64,000 nt of DNA, from assembly GCF_014898095.1 (NCBI RefSeq), contig NZ_CP062946.1, positions 2,790,001 to 2,854,000 on the forward strand, given 5' to 3'. The notes beneath the pieces were generated by a model. It saw only the letters and a program-made list of their open reading frames with translations. It had not been told where the DNA came from and ran no database searches. The first letter of the stretch is position 1, and each line of letters starts with the position of its first letter. Below are positions 61,691-64,000 of the stretch, piece after piece. This DNA is from Thalassotalea sp. LPB0316 (GTDB lineage: Bacteria; Pseudomonadota; Gammaproteobacteria; Enterobacterales; Alteromonadaceae). The position numbers and the translations under genes are program-made.

Positions 61691-62767
61691 TTATTCGCTT
61701 TGTTGCTGCGGTGCGTCAATCACTTGTGTTGACCAAGCGTTGATAACGGCTTTAACTAGCGTCGCGAGTGGAATTGCGAAAAATACCCCCCAAAATCCCC
61801 ACAAACCACCGAAAAATATTACGGCAACAATAATCGTCACCGGATGTAAATTTACCGCTTCGGAAAACAATAATGGCACTAATAGATTACCATCGAGTGC
61901 TTGAATAATGCCGTATGCGAGCATCACATAACCAAATTCAGGTGAAATACCAAATTGAAATAAGGCGACGAGTAACACGGGAATTGTTACGATAGTTGCG
62001 CCAACATAGGGTACGAGTACCGATAAGCCAACTAATACGCCCAATAGCACGGCATAGCGCAAGTCTAAAAATAAAAATGCCAAGGTTGATGCCGCGCCGA
62101 TAATCAAGATTTCAATAATTTTACCGCGCACGTAATTAAGGATTTGCTGATTCATTTCATCACCGACTTGTGACGCTAAACGGCGCTCTTTCGGCAAAAA
62201 ACGAGTAACTTGTGATATTAACGCCTGCTTGTCTTTTAAAAAGAAAAACACCATTAACGGCACTAAAATGAGGTAAACCAATAAAGCGACAATGTTCGAC
62301 AACGAATTAAGTGACCCTTCTAAGATGAGCTCTCCCCACTGCAGTACCTTCTGCTTAGTTAAGCTAATCAAGGTTTGAAGTTGTTCAACGCTGATCAGCT
62401 CAGGATAACGTTCGGGCAAGGTAAACAAGTACTGCTGAGCAGAAGAAATCATCGCGGGTGCTTCATTGATTAAATTAGCCCCTTGTTGCCAAACTATTGG
62501 CATTAAACCGAGGATGGCTAGCATTGAAATACCAACAAACAAAGTGACGATTACCGTCGTTGAAATGCTCCGGCCAAGGCCTAATCGGCTCAACCGATTT
62601 ACCGGTTTATCGAGTAAAAATGCAATCGCCAGCGCAACAAACACGGGCATCAAGATATTATTGAAAAAATAAAATAAAACAAACAGTGCAAGTAAAATAA
62701 CGATTAATGCAACAGCATTAGGATCGGAGAACTTCTGTTTGTACCAATCGGTAAGCATTCTAACCAT
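61691..62767 (-). CDS. AI-2E/PerM-family membrane protein
   Basis: A 358-residue inner-membrane protein with about eight helices. Family patterns: FNNILMPVFVALAIAFLLDKPVNRL near the N-terminus, and GVLVGLSVLVPYVGATIVTIPVLLVALFQFG and DGNLLVPLLFSEAVNLHPVTIIVAVIFFGGLWGFWG towards the end. E. coli has its PerM-family gene next to bepA, as here. It transports an unknown substrate; autoinducer-2 export is only inferred for some members. It follows tusA by 5 nt. Confidence 0.85.
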   Translation of the reverse strand: MVRMLTDWYKQKFSDPNAVALIVILLALFVLFYFFNNILMPVFVALAIAFLLDKPVNRLSRLGLGRSISTTVIVTLFVGISMLAILGLMPIVWQQGANLINEAPAMISSAQQYLFTLPERYPELISVEQLQTLISLTKQKVLQWGELILEGSLNSLSNIVALLVYLILVPLMVFFFLKDKQALISQVTRFLPKERRLASQVGDEMNQQILNYVRGKIIEILIIGAASTLAFLFLDLRYAVLLGVLVGLSVLVPYVGATIVTIPVLLVALFQFGISPEFGYVMLAYGIIQALDGNLLVPLLFSEAVNLHPVTIIVAVIFFGGLWGFWGVFFAIPLATLVKAVINAWSTQVIDAPQQQSE

Positions 62768-62772
62768 ATAAG

Positions 62773-62994
62773 TTAACCTGTCGTAATATCAATTTGGGTG
62801 GTGGCGGTGCTAATTTGCTTGAGATTAAATTGAAATCCTTGCTCCTTGAGCAATTTAGGAATATCTTTTATCGAACCTTTATCAGATATTTGAATCATAC
62901 AAGTATCACTAGGTTGCATTTTTTTTAAAATTACACGCAATTTCACTAAAGGTAGCGGACATTTTTCTTTAGTGGCATCGTATTCAAAGTGCAT
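62773..62994 (-). CDS. TusA-family sulfurtransferase
   Basis: A 73-residue TusA-like protein with Cys12 in the conserved CPLPLVKLR motif. These proteins carry sulfur as a persulfide, for tRNA thiolation or other uses. The context here is not the 2-thiouridine pathway; it is co-located with the PerM-like gene, 5 nt apart, on the same strand, so its specific role is unknown. Confidence 0.85.
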   Translation of the reverse strand: MHFEYDATKEKCPLPLVKLRVILKKMQPSDTCMIQISDKGSIKDIPKLLKEQGFQFNLKQISTATTQIDITTG

Positions 62995-63106
62995 AAATTT
63001 TTCTTAACAATACCTTTTGTTTGATTATCTATTTTGCGACAATTGATTACAATGACTTGTTGAGATAATTCGCTTATTTTTTGATTTTAGGAGTCTTTTC
63101 CACGTT

Positions 63107-63760
63107 ATGCAAAGTTTACCAGAGCACCCAAACCTCAAAGAAATTAATGCGTACAAACGCAAATTAAACTGGGGCGAGGTGCCGGCGATTTATCACATGG
63201 TAGCGAGCTCTATCGGTGAAGTAGATGGTATTTTAACCCATGGATTTGATAGTGCTTATAAACAAATCCTCAATAAAAACACGTGGAATTTAAAACTGCT
63301 TGGTGGTGAGCGTTTGCCTACAGGTGAAATTGTTGTGCAGAACAAACCACAAATCGCGCTGCGCCACACCTACAACAAAATGGGCTACGAGTTGCACTGC
63401 TTTCCAATCGCGTTAAACGAAAAAGTGAATCGCACCCTAGTAAAAAGTCCTCATTGCCCGTTTAAAGAGTGGCACCCTGAAACCATGCGCATGCTTTTTC
63501 GCGTCAACAGCTTACCCTCGTATCTATTCTTCACCCACGAAAACGGTGACGAAGCAGACGTAGAGCTAGTTAAATACGCGTTTCGCACGGTAAGTCGGTT
63601 AATAAAAATATTAGAAGAAGATTTTGAAATCGTTGAAATTCGAGGCTATAGCATTGCCGAATTCTACAAGGAAGTCGATCACCGTATTCGCAATAACTCA
63701 GGTTACCACGATGTCACCTCAGGGTTAATTGAGAGCCCTGACGATACTACGGATTTTTAA
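63107..63760 (+). CDS. Conserved protein of unknown function translationally coupled to bepA
   Basis: A 217-residue cytosolic protein. An aggag-type ribosome-binding sequence (near 63089) precedes the ATG. The protein opens with a conserved-looking block containing NAYKRKLNWGEVPAIYHMV, with HPETMRMLFRVN in the middle and a C-terminal helix-rich stretch VKYAFRTVSRLIKILEEDF. I do not recognise the family. The stop TAA overlaps the bepA ATG by one base (TAATG). Confidence 0.6.
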   Translation: MQSLPEHPNLKEINAYKRKLNWGEVPAIYHMVASSIGEVDGILTHGFDSAYKQILNKNTWNLKLLGGERLPTGEIVVQNKPQIALRHTYNKMGYELHCFPIALNEKVNRTLVKSPHCPFKEWHPETMRMLFRVNSLPSYLFFTHENGDEADVELVKYAFRTVSRLIKILEEDFEIVEIRGYSIAEFYKEVDHRIRNNSGYHDVTSGLIESPDDTTDF

Positions 63761-64000
63761 TGACTAAATTCAAACATATCCTGTGCTCTGCGTTATTAAC
63801 TTTCGCTGTAGCAGGTACAGGTAATGCCATGGCGAGCAAGCAAAACGACAAAAACGCCCTGCCTGAAATAGGCTCGGCGGGCACCAGCGTTTTATCAATC
63901 GACAAAGAACGTCAAATCGGCCTCGCGTTGATGAGACAGTTGCGCGCGAGCCAACCACTTTTACAAGATCCTGTGTTGATCGAATACATCAATGACTTAG
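63760..64000 (+). CDS. bepA: BepA-like beta-barrel assembly-enhancing protease, N-terminal part
   Basis: The gene runs off the right edge; about 80 residues are visible. A signal peptide (residues 1-25, ending GNAMA) precedes the mature start with IGSAGTSVLSIDKERQIGLALMRQLRASQPLLQDPVLIEYIND, close to E. coli BepA/YfgC. The HExxH protease motif would lie beyond the window. The PerM-like gene next door supports the call. It is translationally coupled to the unknown upstream gene. Confidence 0.88.
   Translation, partial: MTKFKHILCSALLTFAVAGTGNAMASKQNDKNALPEIGSAGTSVLSIDKERQIGLALMRQLRASQPLLQDPVLIEYINDL

Overview
The window is chromosomal DNA of an AT-rich marine gammaproteobacterium, most likely Alteromonadales, Colwelliaceae (Thalassotalea/Colwellia-like). 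I infer this from gene content and order: map-glnD-dapD, yfbV/ackA-pta, gcvR-bcp next to a PerM-like gene and bepA, a yffB-like gene followed by dapE, many small gammaproteobacterial DUF families, and PEP-CTERM and TonB-receptor genes typical of marine heterotrophs. No rRNA, tRNA, CRISPR array, transposase or prophage gene was seen.

Layout. 1-8.9 kb: housekeeping genes (tail of a DsbA-like gene, map, glnD, dapD, truC) and small conserved genes (DUF3549-like, DUF3301-like). 8.9-17.8 kb: a PEP-CTERM protein, a peptidoglycan-binding protein, an alpha/beta hydrolase, a CNNM/CBS membrane protein, a DUF3429-DCC-SDR cluster, a flavin reductase, and a TIGR02450/CIA30/DUF3081 run. 17.8-25.2 kb is the accessory part. 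It holds two integron gene cassettes with attC sites on the minus strand and no integrase, an AraC regulator next to a TonB-dependent receptor, and a toxin-antitoxin module plus a UPF0114 gene bracketed by a 116-bp direct repeat. One repeat copy is the 3' end of the intact yjbR-like gene and the other is a truncated fragment of it.

25-41 kb: rsuA, a membrane protein/XRE regulator pair behind a promoter flanked by long inverted repeats, a bacterial voltage-gated channel directly abutting a GloC-type hydrolase, an NSS transporter, a PMP3-family microprotein, a GGDEF cyclase, rmuC, an SLC13/RCK permease, class I fumarase, pabB, a CoA pyrophosphatase (nudL) and sdaA. 41-51 kb: cysB, a SulA-like gene under a perfect LexA box, a YchJ-family gene, an RstA/RstB-like two-component pair separated by an intrinsic terminator, an MFS transporter, xthA and rlmA. 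51-64 kb: yfbV/ackA-pta, an ACT protein, yffB-dapE-M15 peptidase-small membrane protein, a periplasmic binding protein, bamC divergent from gcvR-bcp, perM-tusA, and an unrecognised gene coupled to the start of bepA.

Most genes serve core metabolism: nitrogen signalling and lysine/diaminopimelate synthesis (glnD, dapD, dapE), acetate and C4 metabolism (ackA-pta, fumarase), serine/glycine/cysteine control (sdaA, gcvR, cysB), RNA modification (truC, rsuA, rlmA) and envelope assembly (bamC, bepA). The least routine elements are the integron cassettes, the repeat-bracketed toxin-antitoxin insertion, the channel with an acidic EDWTD selectivity filter, and several palindromic intergenic repeats.
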